Source: G965199725 sp965199725
GTDB taxonomy: Bacteria > Pseudomonadota > Gammaproteobacteria > Nitrosococcales > Methylophagaceae
NCBI GenBank assembly: GCA_965199725.1
Contig: OZ241321.1
Location: 1 to 64,000, forward strand
Length of the DNA: 64,000 nt
Reading direction: 5' to 3'
In this document: piece after piece, positions 1-8,395 of the stretch
How the letters are laid out: each line of letters opens with the position of its first letter
Numbering within the stretch: the stretch's first letter is position 1
Made by a program: the position numbers and the translations under genes
The notes under the pieces: model-generated
What the model was told of the DNA's origin: nothing
The model's database searches: none
Seen by the model: the letters and a program-made list of their open reading frames with translations, nothing else

Positions 1-17
1 CGCCATACCAAGCAAGG

Positions 18-491
18 CTAATAGCAATTAGTTAACCCCTGCTTTTCTAGATAGCATTGATGATAATCTTCTGCTGGATAAAATTTGCTAGCAGTGGTAA
101 TTTCGGTGACGATGGGATTGTGGTAGTGACCACTTTTTGCTAATATCCGTTTTGTTGCAGTTGCTATTTGCTGTTGCTGCTTATTATGGTAAAAAATGGC
201 GCTACGGTATTGACTACCAATATCAGGCCCCTGGCGATTAAGTGTAGTGGGATCGTGTAATTGCCAAAATACAGCAAGTAAGTCAGTGTAGCTGACAATA
301 GCAGAATCAAAGGTCACTTCAACAGCTTCAGCATGACCAGTTGTGCCAGTGCACACTAACGCATAATCAGGATTATTGTTGTCACCACCGCAGTAACCTA
401 CACAGGTTGATACTACACCTGCTATTTGCTTCAGCTTTGCTTCAACATGCCAAAAACAACCCGCAGCTAATGTCGCTATTTCCATTTTCAT
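18..491 (-). CDS. msrA: Peptide methionine-S-sulfoxide reductase MsrA
   Basis: This enzyme reduces the S-diastereomer of methionine sulfoxide in damaged proteins and free methionine, in the cytoplasm. The 157-residue product carries the family signature GCFW at residues 11-14, with C12 as the expected catalytic cysteine. The usual downstream glycine-rich GYCGG and TTGHAEAVEV blocks are also present. A cysteine next to the C-terminus (TNCY) could be the resolving thiol, which is inference. The length fits the short, single-domain MsrA class, with no fused MsrB. The ATG at 491 is used, and the second ATG two codons in is equally possible. The gene is divergent from the rhodanese gene, with about 125 bp between them holding both promoters. 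Confidence 0.93.
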   Translation of the reverse strand: MKMEIATLAAGCFWHVEAKLKQIAGVVSTCVGYCGGDNNNPDYALVCTGTTGHAEAVEVTFDSAIVSYTDLLAVFWQLHDPTTLNRQGPDIGSQYRSAIFYHNKQQQQIATATKRILAKSGHYHNPIVTEITTASKFYPAEDYHQCYLEKQGLTNCY

Positions 492-617
492 AATAGACTT
501 CCCATTTTAATCTATGACATAATGACGAATATAATAATGCAGAGAGTATGTGTGCTGCTGTAAAAATATGCTTGCACCAATAACTCTGAGCCAGATTTTT
601 GTTGATATAAAATATCA

Positions 618-947
618 TTGGTGAGACAAATTAGTCCAAAAGCGCTGCAAAGTCTACTGGCAACTACATCGTTACCAGCGAAGATTATTGATGTGCGTGA
701 AGCCCATGAATTAAAGCATGGCATGCTAAATGATGCAGATCATATCCCTATGCAAGCTGTGCCAGATAAACTTGCTACATTGGCCCGCTACCAGCACGAT
801 ACGGTGGTATTAGTATGTCGCTCAGGTAAGCGCAGCAATCAGGTAGGGCAGTTTTTAGAGCAGGCAGGTTTTACTGATATTATTAATTTAAGTGGTGGCA
901 TGAATGCGTGGGCAACTGATGTTGATAGCAGGGTAATAGTGTATTAA
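618..947 (+). CDS. Single-domain rhodanese-like sulfurtransferase
   Basis: This is a small cytoplasmic rhodanese-domain protein of 109 residues. The active-site loop CRSGKRS occupies residues 67-73, with C67 the persulfide-forming cysteine, and the preceding IDVREAHE block is the conserved N-terminal signature. Such GlpE/PspE-sized proteins move sulfane sulfur between acceptors, and the physiological partner cannot be told from sequence. The coordinates use a TTG start. The next codon is GTG and may be the real start, since there is no clear Shine-Dalgarno sequence to decide. It lies 13 bp upstream of the tolC-like gene on the same strand and may be co-transcribed with it. Confidence 0.85.
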   Translation: MVRQISPKALQSLLATTSLPAKIIDVREAHELKHGMLNDADHIPMQAVPDKLATLARYQHDTVVLVCRSGKRSNQVGQFLEQAGFTDIINLSGGMNAWATDVDSRVIVY

Positions 948-960
948 TTATAGGGATACA

Positions 961-2298
961 GTGAAAAAAGCGTTTAATATAGCAATTTTATCAGTGGCAA
1001 TACTGATATCAACAATGAGTTTGGCTAAAGACTTAATGCAAGTCTATGATATGGCACTGGCAAGTGACCCTATATTATTAGCCGAATTATCATCTCGTCA
1101 AGCAGTAGATGAGCTGGCTGTTCAGGCAACAGCACGTTTTTTGCCACAGGTAAGCCTTGCTGCCAATAACAATCGTATCCTTCAGGATAATATTAGGGGC
1201 AAGTATAGCTATAGTAGCCACGGGTATACATTAAAGCTCGCCCAACCAGTCTATCGACGGGAAAACTTTATTAAGCTTAACCAAGCTAATATTGCTATTG
1301 AGAGTGCTGAGGCGCGCTATCAGTCAGCACAACAAGACCTTATAGTGCGTGTTGCTGAACGTTATTTTGACTTATTGGCAAAACAAGATGATTTAACCTT
1401 TGCTGTTGCTGAACGGGAGACTATTTCTCAGCAACTGACGCAAGCTAGACAGCGTTTTAATGTTGGTTTGGCAACAGTGACTGATGTTACCGAAGCACAG
1501 GCTGCCTATGATTTGGCCAGTACTGCGGTGATCAGCGCCGAAAATGAATTGGTCAATAGTCGTGAGCGATTACGAGAAGTATCTGGTCGCTATCTGGATA
1601 CTGTGTCAGTACTACAAGATGATGTGCCACTGGTAAGACCGGAGCCAGAAGATATTGATAAATGGAGCGAAGTTGCACTTAGCCAGAATCCATCATTATG
1701 GATGGCTAAAACAGCAGTAGATAATGCAGAGCAGGTCATAGAGTTACAAAAAATCGGACATTATCCTACATTGGATGTGATCGGTCAGAAACGCTATACT
1801 TCAAACAGTGGTGGTAGCTCTAATAATGTTAGCAGTCAAACTCATCAGGACACCCTTGCTTTAGAGCTTAACGTACCTATTTATAGTGGTGGCAGTGTAT
1901 TATCCAAAACCCGTGAAGCAGAGCATCGCTTGAGTGAGGCTATGCAAAATGAAGAGCAAAGGCGGCGAGAAATACAAAGGCAAAGCCGTGAATATTACAA
2001 CAGCGTTATTTCAGGCATCAGCCGGGTTAAAGCACTTAAACAAGCAGTTGTTTCCAATGAAAAAGCACTGGAGTCTACTGAGGCAGGCTATAAGGTGGGT
2101 ACAAGAACTACAGTGGATGTGCTCAATGTACGGCGAGACCTATTCAGGGCGAGGCGTAATCACTCCCAATCGCGTTACGATTATATTTTGAACACCTTGC
2201 GTCTGAAAAGTGCTGCAGGTACCGTGAGTGTTGATGATTTAAGGCAAATCAATCATTGGCTGGGTGGGGCGGCTAATTATAAGCCTAATAGTTTTTAG
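961..2298 (+). CDS. tolC: TolC-family outer membrane efflux/secretion channel
   Basis: This 445-residue outer-membrane factor is of the TolC type: a trimeric channel-tunnel that docks with type I secretion and multidrug-efflux inner-membrane pumps. It begins with a GTG codon preceded by an AGGGAT Shine-Dalgarno-like stretch. It has a typical signal peptide, with likely cleavage after SLA at about residue 22. Two tandem repeats of long alpha-helical heptads with strand-forming segments follow, including YSGG and the paired motifs RFNVGLATVTDV and GYKVGTRTTVDV, which are hallmarks of the family. It is the only outer-membrane factor in the window, so it is a candidate partner for the type I exporter at 57.5-61.1 kb. 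That pairing is inference, because the two loci are about 55 kb apart. Confidence 0.9.
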   Translation: MKKAFNIAILSVAILISTMSLAKDLMQVYDMALASDPILLAELSSRQAVDELAVQATARFLPQVSLAANNNRILQDNIRGKYSYSSHGYTLKLAQPVYRRENFIKLNQANIAIESAEARYQSAQQDLIVRVAERYFDLLAKQDDLTFAVAERETISQQLTQARQRFNVGLATVTDVTEAQAAYDLASTAVISAENELVNSRERLREVSGRYLDTVSVLQDDVPLVRPEPEDIDKWSEVALSQNPSLWMAKTAVDNAEQVIELQKIGHYPTLDVIGQKRYTSNSGGSSNNVSSQTHQDTLALELNVPIYSGGSVLSKTREAEHRLSEAMQNEEQRRREIQRQSREYYNSVISGISRVKALKQAVVSNEKALESTEAGYKVGTRTTVDVLNVRRDLFRARRNHSQSRYDYILNTLRLKSAAGTVSVDDLRQINHWLGGAANYKPNSF

Positions 2299-2398
2299 AC
2301 TTAAGTTTAAGCGATACCAAAGCTTATGGTAATATCTTATGTGATTGTTATTCTCATTTGTTTAGCGTGTCTCTTTCATTTAGATAGGCAATGACATT

Positions 2399-2421
2399 GT
2401 GAAGATAGTTTTCACTTTTTT
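2399..2421 (+). terminator. Possible weak intrinsic terminator after tolC
   Basis: A short inverted repeat (GTGAA at 2399-2403 and TTCAC at 2411-2415) is followed by a run of six T residues. The stem is only five base pairs, so this is a weak candidate. It lies between the convergent tolC and sbcB genes, where a terminator is expected. Confidence 0.35.
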
Positions 2422-2434
2422 AGCGACAATTTTG

Positions 2435-3862
2435 CTACCCATTAGATTCGAGCGTGTTTGCATGCGCCATAAGATCGGTCAGTAAATCCTGTTGCTGACC
2501 GGTCAATTTTTCTTCTTGGCAAGCGGCAATTTCATCAAAGAATTGGGAAAAAGTCAGTGCAGGTGAATGCTGACCGGTTAGTCGCTCTTGGCAGTAATGT
2601 TGCCATTTTATCTTTTCTTCATTAGTTAAGCTTGCTGGCCAGTTACGTGCTCGATAACGAAACAACATCTCTGGCAAGCGATTATCGTCAAAATGAGGCG
2701 ACAGGGTTTTAAGTGCTTCTGGATCGGCATGGCGAATCAGCCGCATATTATTTTTATCATTATCACTGAAAAAGCCACCACTGTAAAGCATGCTATCAAC
2801 ATCGTCAACATCAGTAAAATCAGCTTGGGTATATATAGCAGTTATTTTTTGTGTTAAGTCACCAGCCGCGATAAGTTTATCCAGATGTTTATAGTATTGT
2901 ACGCGATCAATAGCTAATCGCGTTGCTGATTTATCATCCAATGTTTTTTCAGGTACTACAACTGGGCACCTATTGATATGAAGGGTTTTCAGCGCTGGTA
3001 TGGCTGCACTTGCCGGTAAATCGTCGGGGTTAAATAGCCATTGGCGTAAGGTATCTGCTGTTTCATTGATAAGCGGACTTGGGTCATGGCGAAGGTCATA
3101 GACAATGATCCCGTTGCTGTTGGTCGGGTGCTTGGCAACAGGCACTACCAGTGCCGTGCCACAATACTTACTGGCATACATGCGTGATACGTGAATTATT
3201 GGTTTGTGCTTAGCTATATTAACTAGGGGGGCCACTTTGTTTTTATAGCGGTGACGGTAAACAAAATCATAGAGCTTGGGTTGTGCTGTTTTAATAAGCT
3301 TTGCTAAGGCAATGGTGGCGTAAACATCAGCAAGTGCATCATGTGCATTCTCATGGTTGATATTGTTAGCAACAGCCAAGTCTTGCAATTTAAAGCTCGG
3401 CTTGTTTTCATCATTATCTGGCCAGTTAATACCATCAGGGCGCAAAGCACGTGCCAAGCGTACCATGTCAATAATATCCCAGCGTGAGTTACCCTGTTGC
3501 CATTCACGGGCGTAAGAATCATAAAAATTGCGATACAGGGTAAAACGGGTAAATTCATCATCAAAACGTATGTTGTTATAGCCAACAGTACAGGTAGCTG
3601 GCCTTATAAGTTCAGCATGAATACGGCTAATAAACTCAGCTTCAATAACCCCTTTTTGCTTAACTTTTTGTGGTGTAAGGCCAGTGATTAAGCAGGCGCG
3701 CGGGTGGGGAAGGGTGTCATCAGACTGCTGGCAGTAAATAATTAATGGATCGCCAATAATATTAAGGTCATTATCAGTGCGAATGCCAGCAAATTGGGCT
3801 GGGCGATCATATTGGGGATCGGTGCCAAAGGTTTCGTAATCATGCCAGTATAAGGTATTCAT
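2435..3862 (-). CDS. sbcB: Exodeoxyribonuclease I
   Basis: This 475-residue protein is exonuclease I, the processive 3'-5' single-strand DNA exonuclease used in mismatch repair and recombination. The N-terminal DEDDh exonuclease signature HDYETFGTDP is at residues 7-16, with the metal-binding D8 and E10. Exo II and III features follow in GYNNIRFDDEF and in NAHDALADV, which holds the catalytic His and Asp. The C-terminal half matches the SH3-like and helical extension characteristic of SbcB (RYRARNWP and similar blocks). The length is as expected for the family. It lies just downstream of hemL on the same strand with a 14-bp gap, so the two may be co-transcribed. Confidence 0.95.
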   Translation of the reverse strand: MNTLYWHDYETFGTDPQYDRPAQFAGIRTDNDLNIIGDPLIIYCQQSDDTLPHPRACLITGLTPQKVKQKGVIEAEFISRIHAELIRPATCTVGYNNIRFDDEFTRFTLYRNFYDSYAREWQQGNSRWDIIDMVRLARALRPDGINWPDNDENKPSFKLQDLAVANNINHENAHDALADVYATIALAKLIKTAQPKLYDFVYRHRYKNKVAPLVNIAKHKPIIHVSRMYASKYCGTALVVPVAKHPTNSNGIIVYDLRHDPSPLINETADTLRQWLFNPDDLPASAAIPALKTLHINRCPVVVPEKTLDDKSATRLAIDRVQYYKHLDKLIAAGDLTQKITAIYTQADFTDVDDVDSMLYSGGFFSDNDKNNMRLIRHADPEALKTLSPHFDDNRLPEMLFRYRARNWPASLTNEEKIKWQHYCQERLTGQHSPALTFSQFFDEIAACQEEKLTGQQQDLLTDLMAHANTLESNG

Positions 3863-3876
3863 AGTGCCATGTTGTG

Positions 3877-5160
3877 TTATAGTGTAGCAAATACTTCTTT
3901 AGCCGCATTCAGCGTTGCTTCTATTTCAGCATCACCGTGAGCGGCAGAGACAAACCCAGCCTCAAATGCAGAAGGCGCCAGATAGATACCGCGTTCCAGC
4001 ATACCATGAAAAAATTGCTTAAATTGCTGCTGATTACTGGCAATGACCTGTTCATAATGGTGAATTTCTGTATTAATATCAAAGAATAAACCAAACATGC
4101 CGCCTATTTGTGTTGTATTAAAGGTGATACCGGCTTTGTTGGCACATGTTTTTAGGCCGCTTGTCAACGCAACCGTGCTGGTGTTCAGCCGCTGATAAAA
4201 ATGCTTATCCTCTTGAATCAACTTCAACGTTGCTAGTCCTGCCGTCATTGCAATCAGATTGCCCGATAATGTGCCTGCCTGGTACACAGGGCCAAGTGGA
4301 GCAATATATTCCATAATGGCACGTTTGCCGCCAAATGCACCTATGGGCAGACCACCACCAATTATTTTACCTAATGTAGTTAAATCAGGAGTAATATTAT
4401 AATAGGTTTGTGCACCACCCGATGCTACTCTGAACCCAGTCATAACTTCATCAAAAATAAGCACAGCACCAGACTGATCGCATAGTGCGCGCAGGGTTTG
4501 TAAAAAACCATCCTGTGGCAAAATGCAGTTCATATTACCAGCAATAGGTTCAACGATTACACAGGCAATATCATCAGCTAGTTTAGCAAAGCAATGCTGT
4601 ACAGCCTCTAAGTCGTTATAAGGTAAAATCAAAGTATGTTCAGCCAATGATGCAGGTACACCAGATGATGAGGGAATACCAAGCGTCAGCGCACCAGAAC
4701 CGGCTTTCACTAACAAAGAATCAGCATGACCATGATAACATCCGGCAAATTTAACGATTTTGTCACGATGAGTAAAACCGCGAGCAAGGCGAATTGCGCT
4801 CATGGTTGCTTCAGTGCCTGAACTCACCATACGTACCATATCCATTGATGGTATCAATGTGCATAACAGTTTTGCCATTTCCGTTTCAATTTCTGTTGGT
4901 GCACCAAATCCGAGACCGTTAGTCGTTGCTTTTTGTACTGCGCTAATGATACTGGGATGTGCATGACCTAAAATCATAGCACCCCATGAGGCAACGTAGT
5001 CTATATAACAATTACCAGCATTATCTTTAAGCCATGCCCCTTTGCCTGCACGAAAAAAGACAGGTTCACCACCAACGCTCTTAAATGCGCGGACGGGGGA
5101 GTTAACACCACCAGGAATATACTGTTTTGCCTGCGAAAAAAGATTATTGTTTGTTTGCAT
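3877..5160 (-). CDS. hemL: Glutamate-1-semialdehyde 2,1-aminomutase
   Basis: HemL is a PLP enzyme that converts glutamate-1-semialdehyde to 5-aminolevulinate in the C5 pathway of tetrapyrrole synthesis. The 427-residue length is typical. The PLP lysine is K265 in the block TLGKIIGGGLPIGAFGG, and the aminotransferase class III signature FDEVMTGFR precedes it. The start ATG at 5160 gives the family N-terminus, with NNLFSQAKQYIPGGVNSPVR directly after it. It is divergent from the sensor kinase gene at 5298, with a 137-bp shared promoter region. Confidence 0.96.
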   Translation of the reverse strand: MQTNNNLFSQAKQYIPGGVNSPVRAFKSVGGEPVFFRAGKGAWLKDNAGNCYIDYVASWGAMILGHAHPSIISAVQKATTNGLGFGAPTEIETEMAKLLCTLIPSMDMVRMVSSGTEATMSAIRLARGFTHRDKIVKFAGCYHGHADSLLVKAGSGALTLGIPSSSGVPASLAEHTLILPYNDLEAVQHCFAKLADDIACVIVEPIAGNMNCILPQDGFLQTLRALCDQSGAVLIFDEVMTGFRVASGGAQTYYNITPDLTTLGKIIGGGLPIGAFGGKRAIMEYIAPLGPVYQAGTLSGNLIAMTAGLATLKLIQEDKHFYQRLNTSTVALTSGLKTCANKAGITFNTTQIGGMFGLFFDINTEIHHYEQVIASNQQQFKQFFHGMLERGIYLAPSAFEAGFVSAAHGDAEIEATLNAAKEVFATL

Positions 5161-5297
5161 AGGGTATTCTAGTTCTTTATTTAGTGACGCTTTCTTTGTT
5201 GTTTGTTTTACTTAAATTTGAATTATCCGCCAGCCTTCCTAAAATTACTTACAAGAGTATGCTAGTGTTAAATAATTACCGTTAATAATTTTGCATC

Positions 5298-6644
5298 ATG
5301 AATTTAAAATTTCGCATAGTCATTATTATAACTGTTATATTGCTGACCAATTTTATAGTAGCAACATTTTTCATGATTCAGAATGTTCGTGAGATACTCA
5401 CAACCGAAATGCAATTAAATACAAAGTTGGCGATAAATGTATTGGCTGGTGCCTCTCCGTCATCTCAACAATCTTTTGTTGCTGATTTGAATGCCAGACT
5501 AGTAATGGCAATCAATAGTGTGCGCAACACTCGTTATACTTACGCATGGTTTGAAAGTATGGAAGGCCAGTTATTAATAGGTAGCAGGGTGCGATACAAT
5601 CGACTTAACACTAATGAGTCATTTGTGCCACATTGGTTTGTTGAACTGGTAGAGCCTAAATCTATTACTTTCAAGAAATTGATCAGTCAAGGCGACACTG
5701 ATCATGGATATTTTTATATTAAAATTGATACAAGTGATGAAGTAATTGAATTATGGCATTATATCAATAGCCTATTTTGGTTAGGCCATGTTTTTTTAAT
5801 ACTGATTGTTAGCTTGGTTTATATTGTGTTGTATCAGGGCTTAAATCCCTTGAAACGACTTAATTATGCGCTGGGCAGACTAGAAGAAGGTGATTTTTCT
5901 GTTCGAGTGAAAAACGTAGCAGTGCCCGAATTAGCACCAATATATATTAGATTTAATCATATGGTAGCGGTACTGGAAAAAATAGTAGCAGAAAATCATG
6001 CGTTGACTGAAAAAATGTTGACAGTTCAGGAGAATGAACGGCGCGATCTGGCACGAGAATTGCACGATGAATTAGGTCCTTGTTTATTTGGTATTCAGGT
6101 AGATTTAGTTGACATTAACAAAGTTGCCAAAGCACATCATCTTAAAGAAGTGACCACCAAAGTCAGCTCAATTAAATCAATCACCACCCATATTCAAGCA
6201 TTAGTGCGCAAAATTTTAAGTCAGTTGCGTCCGATCAATCTGGATGATCTAGGCCTGCATGATTCACTACAAAACATGCTAATAGATTGGCAAAATAGGC
6301 AGCCGGAGATTGATTGGCAATGGAACCTTATGGGTGATTACTGCGATATAGCAGATACTGTGCAAGTGACTGTTTATCGCATTATCCAGGAGTGTATAAC
6401 CAATAGCGTTCGTCATGCCAATGCCAGCCATATTAAGGTTGATTTGAGGCGCGAAGCAAAAGACCTTCATGTTGTGGTGGCTGATGATGGTAAAGGAATG
6501 AAAAGTGATACAGTGTATGGCTTTGGACTTATTGGTATGCGTGAACGAGTATCTGCCCTTGGGGGACAAATTACATTCGACACTGAAGAAGGACATGGCC
6601 TGCAGGTGCAGGTATTTGTTCCACTAAAAGGTAATGATGTATGA
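5298..6644 (+). CDS. Membrane sensor histidine kinase (HAMP, HisKA_3 type)
   Basis: This 448-residue kinase has the NarX/UhpB/LiaS layout. It begins with an N-terminal membrane segment (about residues 5-30), a periplasmic sensor region of about 125 residues, and a second membrane segment (about 155-178). A HAMP linker (about 180-232) follows, then a HisKA_3 dimerisation domain whose phosphoacceptor is H256 in the block LARELHDELG. A GHKL ATPase domain completes the protein, with an N-box ITNSVRHANA, G1 box DDGKGM and G2 box GFGLIGMRER. The periplasmic domain matches no ligand-binding fold that I can name, so the stimulus is unknown. Its stop codon overlaps the start of the response-regulator gene (ATGA), which points to a cognate pair. 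Confidence 0.9.
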   Translation: MNLKFRIVIIITVILLTNFIVATFFMIQNVREILTTEMQLNTKLAINVLAGASPSSQQSFVADLNARLVMAINSVRNTRYTYAWFESMEGQLLIGSRVRYNRLNTNESFVPHWFVELVEPKSITFKKLISQGDTDHGYFYIKIDTSDEVIELWHYINSLFWLGHVFLILIVSLVYIVLYQGLNPLKRLNYALGRLEEGDFSVRVKNVAVPELAPIYIRFNHMVAVLEKIVAENHALTEKMLTVQENERRDLARELHDELGPCLFGIQVDLVDINKVAKAHHLKEVTTKVSSIKSITTHIQALVRKILSQLRPINLDDLGLHDSLQNMLIDWQNRQPEIDWQWNLMGDYCDIADTVQVTVYRIIQECITNSVRHANASHIKVDLRREAKDLHVVVADDGKGMKSDTVYGFGLIGMRERVSALGGQITFDTEEGHGLQVQVFVPLKGNDV

Positions 6645-7279
6645 ATCAAACGGTAACAATTTTAGTGATTGATGACCATCCCATTGTACGTGCCGGGTGT
6701 CGCCAGCTTATCCAGCAAATACCAAGAGCAATATTTATTGAAGCAGAGACTGGCGAACAAGGCTATCGCTTATTCAGGAAACATCACCCTGATCTGGTAT
6801 TGCTGGATATTACATTGCCAGGGCTGGGTGGTTTGGAATTATTAAGAAGAGTGAAGGCTGCCCCGGGGGAAGATGCCAAAGTACTGATGTTTAGTATGCA
6901 TGAAGACCCAGTGTTTGCAGCGCGTGGCATGGAGGCAGGTGCTAGTGGCTATATTACCAAGAATAGTGCGCCAGACCATCTGCTTGATGCAGTCGAAAAA
7001 GTGCTGAGTGGTCAGATCTATCTGAGTCCGGATGTTGCGCATAAATTGGCAATTTTAAATATTGGTGCTAGATTCAGCGAATTAAGTGCTCTGTCAAGAC
7101 GTGAGCTGGAAATATTGCGTCTGTTAGGTGAAGGACGTAGCATGCGAGAGATCGCTGATATTCTAACGATTAGCTACAAAACGGTCGCTAACAATATGAC
7201 GCAGATAAAAAATAAGATCAATATCCATAAAACATCCGAGCTCATGCGCTTTGCCATTAGTCATGGTCTCTCGTCATAA
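6641..7279 (+). CDS. LuxR/NarL-family response regulator
   Basis: This 212-residue two-component regulator has a receiver domain at residues 1-120 (acidic pair D11-D12, phosphoacceptor D56 in LVLLDITLPG, conserved K in YITKNSAP). A C-terminal LuxR-type helix-turn-helix follows at about 145-205 (LSRRELEILRLLGEGRSMREIA, with YKTVANNM as recognition helix). It overlaps the sensor kinase gene by 4 bp and should be phosphorylated by it. Its targets are not known. The iron-uptake operon starts 330 bp downstream but has its own promoter and Fur-like site, so there is no direct evidence that this regulator controls it. Confidence 0.92.
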   Translation: MNQTVTILVIDDHPIVRAGCRQLIQQIPRAIFIEAETGEQGYRLFRKHHPDLVLLDITLPGLGGLELLRRVKAAPGEDAKVLMFSMHEDPVFAARGMEAGASGYITKNSAPDHLLDAVEKVLSGQIYLSPDVAHKLAILNIGARFSELSALSRRELEILRLLGEGRSMREIADILTISYKTVANNMTQIKNKINIHKTSELMRFAISHGLSS

Positions 7280-7451
7280 TGTATGAGTTAAAGTTGCCCA
7301 ATTAAGTTAGGAGCACTTTATCAATTTGTTATCTGTATTCCATTCCGATTTTTTAAGTGTTTGTGATTGTCAGTTTGCTGCAAACTTAAATAATTACTTC
7401 CTTATTTTGCAATAAAGCACAATAGGTTTTCATGTCAATATAAAAAAGCAG

Positions 7452-7481
7452 TTGACATGTTGCGGTTATTTTAATGATAAT
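7452..7481 (+). promoter_or_regulatory. Sigma-70-like promoter of the TonB2 operon
   Basis: A perfect -35 hexamer TTGACA at 7452-7457 is followed, after an 18-bp spacer, by GATAAT at 7476-7481, one base from the TATAAT consensus. It lies about 130 bp upstream of the first gene of the operon. The -10 element is inside the Fur-like site, the arrangement expected for iron repression. Confidence 0.65.
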
Positions 7482-7491
7482 AGTTCTCATT
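7473..7491 (+). promoter_or_regulatory. Candidate Fur box over the TonB2 operon promoter
   Basis: The 19 bases at this position (AATGATAATAGTTCTCATT) match the classical 19-bp Fur consensus at 11 positions by my own alignment. They cover the -10 hexamer of the promoter upstream of the DUF3450-ttpC-exbB-exbD-tonB-TPR operon. Iron-dependent repression by Fur would fit a TonB-energising system; this is inferred from position and motif only. Confidence 0.65.
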
Positions 7492-7536
7492 TAGAAGATT
7501 TATCATTTGCTCGTTATTTGTTGAGCGTTAATCCAT

Positions 7537-7557
7537 CTAATTTTTAATTAAAATTAG
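7537..7557. repeat. Inverted repeat in the leader of the TonB2 operon
   Basis: The arms CTAATTTT (7537-7544) and AAAATTAG (7550-7557) are perfect complements around a 5-base spacer. There is no T-run after it, so it is not an obvious terminator. An operator or mRNA leader hairpin is possible, or it may be chance in an AT-rich leader. Confidence 0.4.
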
Positions 7558-7612
7558 TTAGGATGAAGCTTGTGGCTAAGATAGTAACGATTCTTAAATT
7601 ATTAAAGGCAGA

Positions 7613-8395
7613 ATGACTTTTATGCAAAATAATATCAGCCAGCAGTCATACTACTGTTTTTTAGTTGTTATGATCAGCTTAGTTTTAATCCCATCTTTAT
7701 ATGCTGCAGATCTGGAGCAGGCAATTGATGCACAGGTTAAAATTGATGTTGCGGCGCAACAGTCACAAAAGGTGGTTGATACATTAGCAGATGAAACAAC
7801 GGGTCTTGTGGTTGAGTATCGGGCGATATTAAGACAATTGGATAGCTTGCAAGCCTACAATGACCAACTTAACAAGTTAGTGCTTTCTCAGCAGCAGGAA
7901 CTAAATTCAATTGACGCTCAATTGCAAGCTATTGAGATAACGCAGCGTGATATTGTGCCATTAATGTTGAAAATGATTGATGTGTTAGCGCAATTTGTTG
8001 CGCTGGATATTCCCTTTCTTCCTGATGAGCGGGATAACCGTGTGCTTGAGTTACAGGCATTGATGGAAAGAGCTGATGTTACATTAGTAGAGAAATATCG
8101 CCGCATTCTTGAAGCCTATCAGGTTGAAACCGAATATGGCCGCACTATTGAAGCCTATCAAGGTGATCTGACTATTGGTAGCGATACTAGAACAGTTGAT
8201 TTTCTGCGTATAGGCCGGGTGAGTTTATATTATTTGACCCTAGATGGGCTTGAAGCTGGTATGTGGAATGATGGTTGGCAACGGCTGGATAATAGCTATC
8301 ATCAGGCTATTTCAATGGGCATTAAGGTAGCGCAAAAACAATTACCTCCTGATCTATTGGTATTGCCAGTCAATGCTGTGAGCATGTCACAATGA
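7613..8395 (+). CDS. DUF3450 periplasmic coiled-coil protein of the TonB2 system
   Basis: This 260-residue exported protein has a signal peptide (hydrophobic segment about residues 16-30, cleavage near LYAADLEQ). A long alpha-helical coiled-coil region follows (about 35-125), then the conserved DUF3450 C-terminal part with RRILEAYQVETEYGRTIEAY and the YLTLDGLEAGMW block. DUF3450 proteins are regularly the first gene of TtpC-ExbB2-ExbD2-TonB2 clusters. They are thought to assist the TonB complex in the periplasm, but the exact role is not settled. The ATG at 7613 follows AAAGGCAGA. Its stop overlaps the ttpC start by 4 bp, indicating translational coupling. Confidence 0.85.
   Translation: MTFMQNNISQQSYYCFLVVMISLVLIPSLYAADLEQAIDAQVKIDVAAQQSQKVVDTLADETTGLVVEYRAILRQLDSLQAYNDQLNKLVLSQQQELNSIDAQLQAIEITQRDIVPLMLKMIDVLAQFVALDIPFLPDERDNRVLELQALMERADVTLVEKYRRILEAYQVETEYGRTIEAYQGDLTIGSDTRTVDFLRIGRVSLYYLTLDGLEAGMWNDGWQRLDNSYHQAISMGIKVAQKQLPPDLLVLPVNAVSMSQ

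Larger units (their letters stand above)
7280..7612. other. Intergenic region between the two-component pair and the TonB2 operon
   Basis: This 333-bp AT-rich spacer holds a short inverted repeat (GTTTGC-T-GCAAAC near 7374-7386, no T-run), the promoter and Fur-like site listed separately, and an 8-bp inverted repeat in the presumed leader at 7537-7557. I see no coding sequence in it. Confidence 0.6.

Noticed and set aside
6641..7279. Response regulator as activator of the adjacent TonB2 operon
   Set aside because: The operon has its own promoter with a Fur-like site and no repeated LuxR-type motif was visible; adjacency alone is not evidence.
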